The position numbers and the translations under genes are program-made. A DNA stretch of 64,000 bases. Source: Pseudomonas putida. GTDB lineage: Bacteria > Pseudomonadota > Gammaproteobacteria > Pseudomonadales > Pseudomonadaceae. Positions 47,540 to 55,692 of this stretch are shown piece after piece (positions within the stretch are counted from its first letter, which is position 1; each line of letters starts with the position of its first letter). Under the pieces are notes generated by a model. It had not been told where the DNA came from, searched no databases, and worked only from the letters and a program-made list of their open reading frames with translations. Where the stretch lies: NCBI RefSeq assembly GCF_001636055.1, contig NZ_CP011789.1, forward strand, positions 5,332,001 through 5,396,000, read 5' to 3'.

Positions 47540-47781
47540 GTGATCACCCCAACGACTACACCACCGCAGGCGTCGCAAGCTTCCTGGACATGTTCCGCGT
47601 GCAACCCGGCCTGTCACCGGAGCGGGTGCTGGAGGAAGTTTCGGTATTGCTGGGCTGCATTCGCGACCTGAGCGACCAGGAACAGGCCGCCCCGGCCTCC
47701 ATCACAGCACTGCATTACCTCAGCGCACTGGCCAAAGGCCTGCTGAACGATCTGGAAATCGCCCGCAACAGCGTCCATTAA
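47536..47781 (+). CDS. Small DUF3077/DUF6124-like protein
   Basis: The 81-residue protein starts MSDHPNDYTTAGVASFLDMF and continues VQPGLSPERVLEEVSVLLGCIRDLSDQ, with a helical C-terminal half (LHYLSALAKGLLNDLEIA). It resembles small pseudomonad proteins of the DUF3077/DUF6124 group, whose role is unknown. The start overlaps the stop of a 22-codon ORF, so translation is probably coupled. A long structured leader lies upstream. A variant REP pair follows. Confidence 0.78.
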   Translation: MSDHPNDYTTAGVASFLDMFRVQPGLSPERVLEEVSVLLGCIRDLSDQEQAAPASITALHYLSALAKGLLNDLEIARNSVH

Positions 47782-47796
47782 CCCGGACGTGACCTC

Positions 47797-47940
47797 TGTG
47801 AGAGCGGCGGTTCGACGTCCCGACTGGTCCCGCGAAAAGGGCACTGCGGTGTCTGGCACCGGCTGCGCCGGTGATCGCGGGACCAGCCCGCTCCCACAAG
47901 GACTGGGCTGGCCTTTAGATTTTGAACCAGGAAGGTGCTC
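47797..47940. repeat. Variant REP pair with REP-linked spacer
   Basis: GAGAGCGGCGGTTCGACGTC and the opposed CGCGGGACCAGCCCGCTCCC enclose the hairpin CACCGGCTGCGCCGGTG. A reversed copy of the spacer TTCAAAATCTAAAGGCCAGC follows. Confidence 0.75.
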
Positions 47941-47949
47941 CTACCCGGC

Positions 47950-48090
47950 TCAATGCGTACTCAACCCCGCCGCACTCATGAACATGCGCATGCCATAGGC
48001 CACGATGCCCAGCGCCGCGACACTCAGCGCCCAGATCAGCACCAGCCAGCCCAGGCGCTGCCACAACGGTTTCTTCTCCTCGATATCCAT
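47950..48090 (-). CDS. DUF2474 family small protein of the quinol oxidase operon
   Basis: The 46-residue protein starts MDIEEKKPLWQRLGWLVLIW and continues as one TM helix with AALGIVAYGMRMFM. Small single-helix proteins of this type accompany CioAB/CydAB oxidases and are thought to stabilise the complex. It lies 13 bases after cioB on the same strand. It is too short to be called by length alone, but position and composition make it convincing. Confidence 0.85.
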   Translation of the reverse strand: MDIEEKKPLWQRLGWLVLIWALSVAALGIVAYGMRMFMSAAGLSTH

Positions 48091-48103
48091 CGCCCGGCAC
48101 TCC

Positions 48104-49111
48104 CTAGTGATAGCCATCGTCGTGGGTCACCTTGCCGCGGAACACGTAGTAGCTCCAGAAGGTGTACCCCAGGATGAACGGCAGGATGAACAGCGTCCCC
48201 ACCAGCATGAAGCCCTGACTCTGCGCTGGCGCAGCGGCATCCCAGATCGAGATCGACGGCGGGATGATGTTCGGCCACAGGCTGATACCCAACCCGCTGT
48301 AGCCCAGGAAGATCAGCACCAAGGTCAGCAGGAACGGCGTGTAGTTGGCGTTGCGCGCCACCGCCTTGAGCAACCCATAGAAGGTCACCAGCACCAACAC
48401 CGGTACCGGCATGAACCAGATCAGGTTGGGCATGCTGAACCAGCGATCGGCGATCTGTGGATAAGCCAGCGGCGTCCACAGGCTGACGATGCCGATCACC
48501 ACCAGCAGCACCAGCGCCAGCGGCCGCGCCAGGTCGTGCATCTGCTTCTGCAGCGGCCCTTCGGTCTTCATGATCAGCCAGGTGCAACCCAGCAGCGTGT
48601 ACGCCACTATCAGCCCCAGGCCGCTGTAGATGCTGAACGGCGTCAGCCAGTCAAACGCGCCACCAGCGTAGTGGCGGTCTACCACCTTGAAGCCCTCGAT
48701 GAAGGCCCCCAGTGCCACGCCCTGGAAGAAAGTGGCCACCAGCGAACCCCAGATGAACGCCTTGTCCCACAGGTGGCGCTTGTCGTCCTTGGCCTTGAAG
48801 CGGAACTCGAAGGCCACGCCACGGAAGATCAGGCCCACCAACATCAGGATCAGCGGCAGGTACAGCGCCTCGAGCACCACCGAATAGGCCATCGGGAAAG
48901 CCCCGAACAGCCCCGCACCGCCCAGCACCAGCCAGGTCTCGTTGCCGTCCCATACCGGGGCGACGGTGTTCATCATCACATCACGGTCACGCTCGCCCTT
49001 GACGAAGGGGAAGAGCATGCCGATTCCCAGGTCGAAGCCATCCATGACCACGTACATCATCACCCCGAAGATGATGATCACGGCCCAGATCAGCGGAAGA
49101 TCGATACCCAT
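48104..49111 (-). CDS. cioB: Cyanide-insensitive quinol oxidase subunit II
   Basis: The 335-residue inner-membrane protein is the CydB-type subunit of a bd-family ubiquinol oxidase. It has eight or nine hydrophobic segments and the conserved starts DLPLIWAVIIIFGVMMYVVMDGFDLGIG and PVWDGNETWLVLGGAGLFGAFP. With subunit I it reduces oxygen to water without proton pumping and resists cyanide. It begins three bases after the subunit I stop, so translation is coupled. Confidence 0.96.
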   Translation of the reverse strand: MGIDLPLIWAVIIIFGVMMYVVMDGFDLGIGMLFPFVKGERDRDVMMNTVAPVWDGNETWLVLGGAGLFGAFPMAYSVVLEALYLPLILMLVGLIFRGVAFEFRFKAKDDKRHLWDKAFIWGSLVATFFQGVALGAFIEGFKVVDRHYAGGAFDWLTPFSIYSGLGLIVAYTLLGCTWLIMKTEGPLQKQMHDLARPLALVLLVVIGIVSLWTPLAYPQIADRWFSMPNLIWFMPVPVLVLVTFYGLLKAVARNANYTPFLLTLVLIFLGYSGLGISLWPNIIPPSISIWDAAAPAQSQGFMLVGTLFILPFILGYTFWSYYVFRGKVTHDDGYH

Positions 49112-49114
49112 GGC

Positions 49115-50554
49115 TCAGTTCCCCTTGTTCAGGCTGGCAGTATCGTGGTCCGCACCACCATCGTCGGCAGCCGACAACGGCCGCGCTGGCGTGCGTTTCT
49201 GCCCCGGACCGCCCGGCGGCTGTGCGTCACCCTCCCCGGTGTGCGGCCCTTTGCGTACCAGGCGCATCATGTAGCCCAGTCCGGTACCGAACAGCGCGAA
49301 GTACACCACCACGAACATCACCAGGGTGAAGCCGAGCTGCCCGTAGCTGTGGTTCGACACCCCGTCCGCCGTGCGCATCAGCCCATACACCACCCACGGC
49401 TGACGACCGATCTCGGTGGTGAACCAGCCCGCAAGAATCGCGATCAACCCCGACGGCCCCATCCACAACGTGAGGTGGAGGAACGGCCGCGAGGTATAGA
49501 GCGTACCGCGCTTGCGCAGCCACAGGCTCCACAGGCCGACGAAGATCATCAGGAAGCCCAGTCCGACCATGACCCGGAACGACCAGAACACGATGGTCGA
49601 ATTCGGCCGGTCTTCAGGCGGAAACTCCTTCATCGCCGGCACTTGCTTGTCCAGGCTGTGGGTCAGGATCAGGCTGCCCAACGCTGGAATCTCTACCTTG
49701 AAGCGCGTGGTCTCGGCCTTCATGTCGGGGATGCCGAACAGGATCAGTGGCGTCGGCTCGCCGGGCTTGTTCTCCCAGTGGCCCTCGATGGCGGCGATCT
49801 TCACCGGCTGATGCTTGAGCGTGTTCAGGCCATGGAAGTCACCGATCACCGCCTGGATCGGCGTGACAATCAGCGCCATCCACATGGCCATCGACAGCAT
49901 CTTGCGCACCGCCGGATTATCCCGCCCGCGCAGCAGATGCCAGGCCGCCGAGGCACCGACGAAGAACGCCGTGGCCACGAACGCAGCGGTGGCCATGTGC
50001 ATCAGGCGGTAGGGGAACGAGGGGTTGAAGATGACCATCAGCCAGTCGACCGGCACCACCCGGCCATCGATGATCTCGTGGCCCTGGGGCGTCTGCATCC
50101 AGCTGTTGGAGGCAAGGATCCAGAAGGTCGACACCAGCGTGCCGAGCGCCACCATCACCGTGGCGAAGAAGTGCAGCCCCCGCCCCACGCGGTTCCAGCC
50201 GAACAGCATGACCCCGAGGAAACCCGCTTCGAGGAAAAAGGCAGTGAGCACTTCGTACGTCAGCAAAGGCCCAGTCACGGCACCGGCAAAGTCGGAGAAA
50301 CGGCTCCAGTTGGTGCCGAACTGATAGGCCATGACCAGCCCGGAGACCACCCCCATGCCGAAGTTGACGGCAAAGATCTTCGACCAGAAGTGGTAGAGGT
50401 CGCGGTAGACATTGTCGTTGGTCTTCAGCCAGAGGCCCTCTAGGACCGCCAGGTAGCTCGCCAGGCCAATGGTGATGGCCGGGAACAGGATGTGGAAGGA
50501 TACGGTAAACGCAAACTGGATTCGGGCGAGCTCCAAGGCCTCTAAACCGAACAT
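49115..50554 (-). CDS. cioA: Cyanide-insensitive quinol oxidase subunit I
   Basis: The 479-residue CydA-type subunit carries the b- and d-type hemes. Visible features are the start LELARIQFAFTVSFHILFPA with the first heme histidine, and GRQPWVVYGLMRT with the conserved quinol-site region. The Q-loop between helices VI and VII is short, as in the CIO type. A perfect Anr-type site lies 148 bases upstream of the start. P. aeruginosa cioAB is likewise controlled by ANR and RoxSR. It heads the cioA-cioB-DUF2474 operon. Confidence 0.96.
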   Translation of the reverse strand: MFGLEALELARIQFAFTVSFHILFPAITIGLASYLAVLEGLWLKTNDNVYRDLYHFWSKIFAVNFGMGVVSGLVMAYQFGTNWSRFSDFAGAVTGPLLTYEVLTAFFLEAGFLGVMLFGWNRVGRGLHFFATVMVALGTLVSTFWILASNSWMQTPQGHEIIDGRVVPVDWLMVIFNPSFPYRLMHMATAAFVATAFFVGASAAWHLLRGRDNPAVRKMLSMAMWMALIVTPIQAVIGDFHGLNTLKHQPVKIAAIEGHWENKPGEPTPLILFGIPDMKAETTRFKVEIPALGSLILTHSLDKQVPAMKEFPPEDRPNSTIVFWSFRVMVGLGFLMIFVGLWSLWLRKRGTLYTSRPFLHLTLWMGPSGLIAILAGWFTTEIGRQPWVVYGLMRTADGVSNHSYGQLGFTLVMFVVVYFALFGTGLGYMMRLVRKGPHTGEGDAQPPGGPGQKRTPARPLSAADDGGADHDTASLNKGN

Positions 50555-50906
50555 AGTGCTTCCTCTTCAGGTAATCCGCGCGTTCGGGCTCGTGACCCTC
50601 GCGCTCACTGCCCCCACGGTAATCGAGTGCGCTGTTGTCGAATTGTTCTGTTCGATCGCAGGGATTCTGGCCAGGCGGCCAACTCGTTTCATCTGGAACG
50701 ATTGATCCAAATCAACGACTGTTGGGAAGCATAGTCCCGAATGCCAGGGCAGGCTGTGTGGTTGTTTGCCGCGTGACCGGTTGCCTCACCCTCTTTACTC
50801 GCGACGGGTTTGGTGGATCGCCCGATCAACCCGATGGAACCCTTGGCCAATGGCCACAGTCCACCCTTCAGGCCCACCTTCCAGAGGCCTTCACCAGGAG
50901 ACACCC
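50555..50906. other. Divergent regulatory region between cioA and the small exported protein
   Basis: This 352-base stretch holds the Anr-type box at 50702-50715 and promoters for two divergent genes. No further ORF or hairpin is convincing. Confidence 0.6.
50702..50715. promoter_or_regulatory. Anr/Fnr box
   Basis: TTGATCCAAATCAA matches the Anr/Fnr consensus TTGAT-N4-ATCAA at every defined position. It lies 148 bases before cioA and 192 before the plus-strand gene. Confidence 0.85.
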
Positions 50907-51200
50907 ATGAAAGGTACAGCGCTTTCCGCCCTCTTCGCGGCCGCCACCCTGCTGGCCTCGCCTGTATTCGCCGCCGATGACCTGTGCGCGATCAACCTGC
51001 AGAAGATCAACGACAGCATGGCTACCGCCGGCGCCACGTCCGAAGGCCTGGACAAGGCACTCACCGAGCATGTCGACAAAGCCAAGGCCGCCCAGGCCAG
51101 CGGCGACACCAAGGAGTGCATCGCCATCACCAGCAAGGTGCTGGAGCGCCTGGAAAAGACCGAGAAAGGCAGCGGCTCGGCCGGCGGCAGCGGCGCCTGA
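50907..51200 (+). CDS. Small exported protein
   Basis: The 97-residue protein has a signal peptide (MKGTALSALFAAATLLASPVFAADD, cleavage after VFA). The mature helical part has two cysteines (DDLCAINLQKIND, KECIAITSKVLER) that may form a disulfide, and a Gly/Ser-rich tail (GSGSAGGSGA). It is presumably periplasmic; function is unknown. CCAGGAG precedes the ATG. It lies just before the tmRNA gene and shares the divergent region with cioA. Confidence 0.85.
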   Translation: MKGTALSALFAAATLLASPVFAADDLCAINLQKINDSMATAGATSEGLDKALTEHVDKAKAAQASGDTKECIAITSKVLERLEKTEKGSGSAGGSGA

Positions 51201-51305
51201 GCCGCTCTGTTGCAACGGGCGGCGGCACCAGCAGTCGACGCCGCCCGTGCAAAGGCGTATACTCGGCGGCACGTGTCGAGAGATACGTCAGCTAGAGCTG
51301 AGTGT

Positions 51306-51697
51306 GGGGCCGATCAGGATTCGACGCCGGTAGCGAAACTCTAGGTGCATGCCGAGTTGGTAACAGAACTCGTAAATCCACTGTTGCAACTTTCTATAGT
51401 TGCCAATGACGAAAACTACGAGGGCTACGCTCTCGCTGCGTAAGCAGCTGAGCCCGCTCTCCTGGTAGCTTCGGCTCCAGCAATCACTAGGGGATGCCTG
51501 TAAACCCGAAGTGATTGTCATACAGAACAGGATCGTCGTGTAGCACGTTGGGGGCAAAGCGACTAAAACTTACCCAACTCGTCCAAAGCACCCTGCCCGT
51601 CGGGCGGCTGCGGATTAACTCAATAGACACGGCTAAGCATGTAGTACCGACAGCGGAGTACTGGCGGACGGGGGTTCAAATCCCCCCGGCTCCACCA
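51306..51697 (+). ncRNA. ssrA: Transfer-messenger RNA
   Basis: The 392-base tmRNA rescues stalled ribosomes with SmpB. The 5' end GGGGCCGATCAGGATTCGACG pairs with the 3' end CGGCTCC ahead of CCA, and the T arm is GGGGGTTCAAATCCCCCC. The resume frame at 51402-51443 encodes ANDENYEGYALAA and a TAA. A perfect terminator follows at 51709. The 3' end is an integration site: an integrase gene starts 190 bases further on. Confidence 0.97.
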
Positions 51698-51700
51698 AAT
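51671..51700. other. Attachment site at the tmRNA 3' end (attL)
   Basis: The last bases of tmRNA (GGGGTTCAAATCCCCCCGGC, then TCCACCAAAT) lie at the island edge. A degenerate copy, 23 of 30 bases equal, occurs at 60174-60203. Confidence 0.65.
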
Positions 51701-51708
51701 GATCAATC

Positions 51709-51735
51709 AAAGACGTCCACGGACGTCTTTTTTTG
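51709..51735 (+). terminator. Rho-independent terminator after tmRNA
   Basis: AAAGACGTCC-AC-GGACGTCTTT followed by a T-run. It lies just past the att core, so the island appears to supply the tmRNA terminator. Confidence 0.9.
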
Positions 51736-51885
51736 TGCCTGCGATCCAGTAAATACGAGGCTCCCAGCGCTTTTTGCGGTCTTTTAAGAGTTTCTGAGTT
51801 CCAGCCATTCTGGTATTCCAGACGGTATTCCAGCCCATCCGGTGCTAATCTTTGGAATACCGAATCAGTGCTTGAGGACAATCTC

Positions 51886-53142
51886 ATGCCTGCTCAAAAC
51901 CTCCGTCTCTCCGATCGACAGCTCAAGGGAGTCAAACCCGCGTCCAAGGATTACGTCCTTACTGACGGTGACGGTTTGCAGCTCCGCGTCCGCAGCAACG
52001 GCTCGTTGCTGTGGAATTTCAATTACCGCGAACCGGTGACCAAGAAGCGCATCAACATCGGCTTCGGGACCTACCCCGAATTGTCACTGGCGAATGCGCG
52101 AAAGATGGCAGTCGAAGCTCGCGAGCTGCTAGCTCAAGGCATCGATCCGAAGGTGCAGCGCAATACGTTGAATGAAGCCAAGCGCGCAGAAACGGAACAC
52201 ACCTTCGAGAACGTGGCCACCGCCTGGTTCGAGCTCAAGAAAGACTCGGTCACCCCAGCCTACGCCGAGGACATCTGGCGGTCGCTCACACTGCACGTGC
52301 TCCCCGACTTGAGGACAACACCACTGACGAAAATTACCGCGCCGATGGTGATCGCGTTGCTTCGTCCAATCGAAGCGAAAGGCAGCTTGGAAACGGTCAA
52401 GCGTCTTAGCCAGCGGCTGAACGAGATCATGACCTACGGCGTGAATTCCGGCTTGATTTTCGCCAACCCACTCACTGGCATCAGGGCGGTATTCAAGAAG
52501 CCCAAGAAAGAGAATATGGCCGCGCTTTCGCCAGAAGAGCTCCCCGAGCTCATGCTGGAGATCGCGAACGCCAGCATCAAGCGCACCACTCGCTGCCTGA
52601 TCGAATGGCAGTTGCACACCATGACTCGCCCCGCCGAGGCGGCGACTACTCGCTGGGCAGACATCGACTTTGAAAGGCGTGTCTGGACTATCCCACCGGA
52701 GCGGATGAAGAAGCGCCGCCCTCACAGCATCCCGTTGAGTGATCACGCTACCGCACTCTTGGAGTCACTGAAGACTCACAGCGGCCATCGCGAATACGTC
52801 TTCCCGGCAGACAGAAATCCGCGCACCCACGCCAATAGCCAAACGGCCAACATGGCGTTGAAACGCATGGGCTTCCAGGATCGGTTGGTCAGCCACGGCA
52901 TGCGCTCGATGGCCAGCACCATTTTGAATGAGCATGGCTGGGACCCGGAGCTCATTGAGGTTGCACTGGCGCATGTCGACAAGGATGAGGTGCGCAGCGC
53001 CTACAACCGAGCCGACTACATTGAGCGCCGTCGCCCGATGATGGCCTGGTGGAGTGAGTACATCCAGAAAGCCGCCACTGGCAGCCTGCTCGCCTCTGCA
53101 TACGGCCAAGTTAGAGACAAGAACGTGGTGCCGATCCGCTAG
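51886..53142 (+). CDS. P4-type tyrosine integrase
   Basis: The 418-residue recombinase has the N-terminal DUF4102 arm domain (LSDRQLKGVKPASKDYVLTD), a SAM-like core-binding region and the catalytic domain. Catalytic residues visible are Arg248 (TMTRPAEA), His337/Arg340 (SHGMRSMAS), His363 (LAHVDKDEVR) and the nucleophile Tyr373 (AYNRADY). Such enzymes integrate islands into tRNA and tmRNA 3' ends, which fits its place next to ssrA. The ATG at 51886 (MPAQNLRLSD) is chosen; 51 upstream codons are open. Confidence 0.96.
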   Translation: MPAQNLRLSDRQLKGVKPASKDYVLTDGDGLQLRVRSNGSLLWNFNYREPVTKKRINIGFGTYPELSLANARKMAVEARELLAQGIDPKVQRNTLNEAKRAETEHTFENVATAWFELKKDSVTPAYAEDIWRSLTLHVLPDLRTTPLTKITAPMVIALLRPIEAKGSLETVKRLSQRLNEIMTYGVNSGLIFANPLTGIRAVFKKPKKENMAALSPEELPELMLEIANASIKRTTRCLIEWQLHTMTRPAEAATTRWADIDFERRVWTIPPERMKKRRPHSIPLSDHATALLESLKTHSGHREYVFPADRNPRTHANSQTANMALKRMGFQDRLVSHGMRSMASTILNEHGWDPELIEVALAHVDKDEVRSAYNRADYIERRRPMMAWWSEYIQKAATGSLLASAYGQVRDKNVVPIR

Positions 53143-53230
53143 GACTGTGCAGGCGCAATAACACCGGCGACAGCAACTGAAGGCTCAAGATTCAGGGAAA
53201 GCAGCCTCATTTATCCGCTTCTCAGCGCGG

Positions 53231-53273
53231 GTCCATCCAAACAGGGCTGCAAAGCCGCCCTGTTTGGATGGAC
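53231..53273. repeat. Perfect 17-base palindrome
   Basis: GTCCATCCAAACAGGGC and its exact inverse are separated by nine bases, 90 bases after the integrase stop. It could end integrase transcription, although no T-run follows. Confidence 0.75.
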
Positions 53274-53331
53274 CTTACTCTGAAGAGCTAAAAGCCACGA
53301 CGTTGTCCGGGATTTACCATGGAATTTCACC

Positions 53332-53396
53332 GGTGGATAACCGCTTTTCACGTCCCAAGAGCGCTGAATTTCGGCCCTTGACCGGGTTTATCCACA
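53332..53396. other. Two inverted DnaA-box-like nonamers
   Basis: TTATCCACA (53388-53396) is the consensus DnaA box. GGTGGATAA (53332-53340) is a one-mismatch copy in the other orientation. Confidence 0.4.
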
Positions 53397-53634
53397 GGCG
53401 TAGAACTGGCCGTGCAAAGGCTGTCGATGACAGCACCCCAGGTGACCCGAACCTTAAAGGTCACGCCGCCCCGCGGTGGTTCTCCCCAAGGGCGATTCGC
53501 ATCCGGCAGCTCGCCCGGTCACCTCCCCGGTGATGGATGCCAACTACATTTCATGGCCCTCGTGCGCCAGACGACACTTCCTATTGCGCTGCCCTGCAGC
53601 AACCTATCCGCTTGGCCGAATCCTGCGCCAACCT

Positions 53635-53669
53635 GTGCCCGTCTCTTTCTTCTGGAAAGAGACGGGCAC
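53635..53669. repeat. Perfect 14-base palindrome
   Basis: GTGCCCGTCTCTTT and its exact inverse AAAGAGACGGGCAC enclose seven bases. No gene ends here. Confidence 0.7.
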
Positions 53670-54091
53670 TTCTACCACTGCTGCAGCCCTCATCGCACAG
53701 GGCTTTGCGGCAATCCCCCCCATGACAATCGGCGTGACAAACGCTGATGTCACCAGCAACAGCCGTGCAGATGATGGTGCCGCAGACCAGGGAATGGACT
53801 GCACCTGACTGACAGTCAGGCATGCACCGGTCATCGCAGTGCTGCGTTCACCCGGCTCAGGATCTTCAGGCGCTGGTCTCGTCAGCCAGCGCAGCCTCCA
53901 CCCGCCCACCGGTAACGGTGTTCAGGAGGCCAGATCATGAGATGCCCTCGCTCCTGGTCGTACGGAGCCGCCAGTCCTGCGTAGTGGACATTCCCCACAG
54001 GTCGCAGGGGCCTTGATCCCTGATAACACTCAGCATTCCTGGCGGGATGACGTGGGGCGAGGATTGGAGAGCAGAAGATGAGGTGACCGAT

Positions 54092-55072
54092 ATGGCATTG
54101 GTGGGTAGACGCGATGGTCGCAATTTCGGTTACGGCAGGCAATTGAGTTACGCAGGACCGCAGGCGCTGAAAGACATGTTCGGCGGCGGTCATTACGGCA
54201 CGGTCAAAGCGCACTGTGATCGGTGGCAGGCATTCGTCAAATGGTGCCGCTCCGAACAGGGGCCCGGTATCAATGATGCGCGGCAGATTGATCGGAGGGT
54301 GTTGGCCGACTATGCAGCATATCTGCGCGACATGGTTGTGCGCGGCGACCTCGCCGTCAGCACCGCACAAAACCGGCTATCCAGCGTAAACAGGACCATG
54401 GCGGCGCTTCGCGGTGATCAGTGCGTGAAACTGCCAAGTCCGAGCAAGGCGTTGGGTATGAAGCGCACCGGGGTTCGCCACTCGGTGCCCCAGGGCCAAG
54501 ACCGCGAACAGGTTAAACAGATCGTCGATGCGCTTTGCAGCCAACATCAGCTACGCGCCGCCGCGCTTGTTCTGTTGGCGCGAGCCACCGGCATGCGCTT
54601 GCGTGAGGCCATCTTGGCTGACCTGCCACGGCTAAGCCGTGAGGCTGACGAGCTAGGCAGGATAAACATTCAGGATGGTACCAAAGGCGGCCGCGCCGGG
54701 GCCTCGGCGCCACGTTGGATTGGAGTGAATGACCGAGTTCGCGAGGCAACGAGGTTTGCATGGCAGGTGTCGCCTGCGGGTAGCCACAACCTGATTGCGC
54801 CACACGAAAGATACCTGAATGTTCTCCAAGAAATCGTCCGCCCTGCACGGGACGTCCTGCATACACACAACCTCAAAGGCTTTCATGAGCTACGAGCGGC
54901 GTACGCATGTGAGCGTTATGAGCAAATCACCCAACACCCCGCGCCTATCAACGGCGGCCAATGTTGCCAGGTAGATAGGCACCTTGATTGTGAGGCCCGG
55001 AGGCAAATCAGCAATGAGCTGGGGCACGGTCGGATCGACGTGGTCGCGGCCTACATTGGAGGGCGGACATGA
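54092..55072 (+). CDS. Tyrosine-recombinase-like integrase domain protein
   Basis: The 326-residue protein has the fold of phage-type integrases. An N-terminal SAM-like part (HYGTVKAHCDRWQAFVKWC) is followed by a catalytic part with Arg (ATGMRLREA), Lys (DGTKGGRAG), His265-x-x-Arg268 (FHELRAAY), His312 (LGHGRIDV) and Tyr321 (AAYIGG). It is unlike the P4 integrase and resembles the integrase-domain proteins of integrative elements. GAGGTG lies six bases before the ATG at 54092. Its stop overlaps the next ATG (ATGA), so the two are co-translated. Confidence 0.85.
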   Translation: MALVGRRDGRNFGYGRQLSYAGPQALKDMFGGGHYGTVKAHCDRWQAFVKWCRSEQGPGINDARQIDRRVLADYAAYLRDMVVRGDLAVSTAQNRLSSVNRTMAALRGDQCVKLPSPSKALGMKRTGVRHSVPQGQDREQVKQIVDALCSQHQLRAAALVLLARATGMRLREAILADLPRLSREADELGRINIQDGTKGGRAGASAPRWIGVNDRVREATRFAWQVSPAGSHNLIAPHERYLNVLQEIVRPARDVLHTHNLKGFHELRAAYACERYEQITQHPAPINGGQCCQVDRHLDCEARRQISNELGHGRIDVVAAYIGGRT

Positions 55073-55353
55073 GCAAGCCATTCGATATGGAGTTGTTCTT
55101 GGCTGGCGTGCTGACCGGATCGCATGCAACGCGGCAACGCCATTTGCGACAGGCCGCGATTATCCAAGCTGCAATCGCAGCACGCTGGCAGCGAGATACG
55201 CCCTGGGCTTGGCAGAGAAAGCATGTTGCGTGGTTTCTCGATCATTGCCTCGATAGGCGAAGTAAGGCGACTCGGTCCTACTACAGGCTGACAGTACGGC
55301 TGCTCGCCCGCCGTTTAGAGAAATCATGGATATTCAAGCAATTTCAGGACTAG
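55069..55353 (+). CDS. Small partner of the recombinase-like protein
   Basis: The 94-residue basic protein starts MSKPFDMELFLAGVLTGSHATRQ and is rich in Arg and Trp (RWQRDTPWAWQRKHVAWFL, RRSKATRSYYRL). It has no known domain. The high positive charge suggests nucleic-acid binding. Its ATG overlaps the stop of the recombinase-like gene, so the pair is probably a functional unit. Homologues would be expected beside similar integrase-domain genes. Confidence 0.7.
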   Translation: MSKPFDMELFLAGVLTGSHATRQRHLRQAAIIQAAIAARWQRDTPWAWQRKHVAWFLDHCLDRRSKATRSYYRLTVRLLARRLEKSWIFKQFQD

Positions 55354-55692
55354 ACAGATTATCTGCTTTTTCATCCTAAACGCCGTCATCTAATCCACCA
55401 GGGCCGGGGCGTATAGGAATACTTCTGCGTCCTTCTCGTACGCCGCTAGCCTCGACTACCAAGCACTTGCCGCCCCAATGATTGCAAAATGCCTCTATTG
55501 AGCTAGAGTTCACTGTTGCGCAAAGAAACTCGCCAACCCCTAGAGGTCAAGGATGCAGATAATTATTCTAGGATTGAAGTCCTCTATTTCGAATCTGGCA
55601 TTTCGTGAACCCCAAGGACAATCACCCTCCGGCACTTTCACACTTTAATTTTAATATTTATCTAGCTTAGACCACTGTAAAAAGGCAAAAAC
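55354..55692. other. AT-rich intergenic region of the island
   Basis: No ORF or clear signal is seen in this 339-base stretch. The base composition drops to AT-rich after about 55540, leading into the AT-rich gene at 55693. It presumably holds that gene's promoter. Confidence 0.5.

Larger units (their letters stand above)
53143..54091. other. Gene-poor island segment with palindromes and DnaA-box-like sites
   Basis: No convincing gene is seen in this 949-base stretch. It contains perfect palindromes at 53231-53273 and 53635-53669, a smaller one near 53806 (CCTGACT/AGTCAGG) and two DnaA-box-like nonamers. Several 80-110 codon frames exist but lack ribosome sites and protein-like composition. 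Confidence 0.55.

Noticed and set aside
47309..47617. 102-codon minus-strand frame over the structured leader
   Set aside because: It covers the inverted repeats and the antisense of the small ORFs. The inverted repeats explain the open frame better.
48005..50443. 812-codon plus-strand frame opposite the quinol oxidase genes
   Set aside because: It is antisense to cioA, cioB and the DUF2474 gene and is rich in His, Gln and Arg with no domain: a typical shadow frame of high-G+C coding DNA.
53264..53808. Overlapping 62-111 codon plus-strand frames in the palindrome region
   Set aside because: None has a ribosome site or coherent composition, and they overlap each other in all frames.
53936..53983. 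15-codon ORF after a good ribosome site (CAGGAGG)
   Set aside because: Too short to support without conservation. It may be a leader, but nothing in it suggests attenuation.
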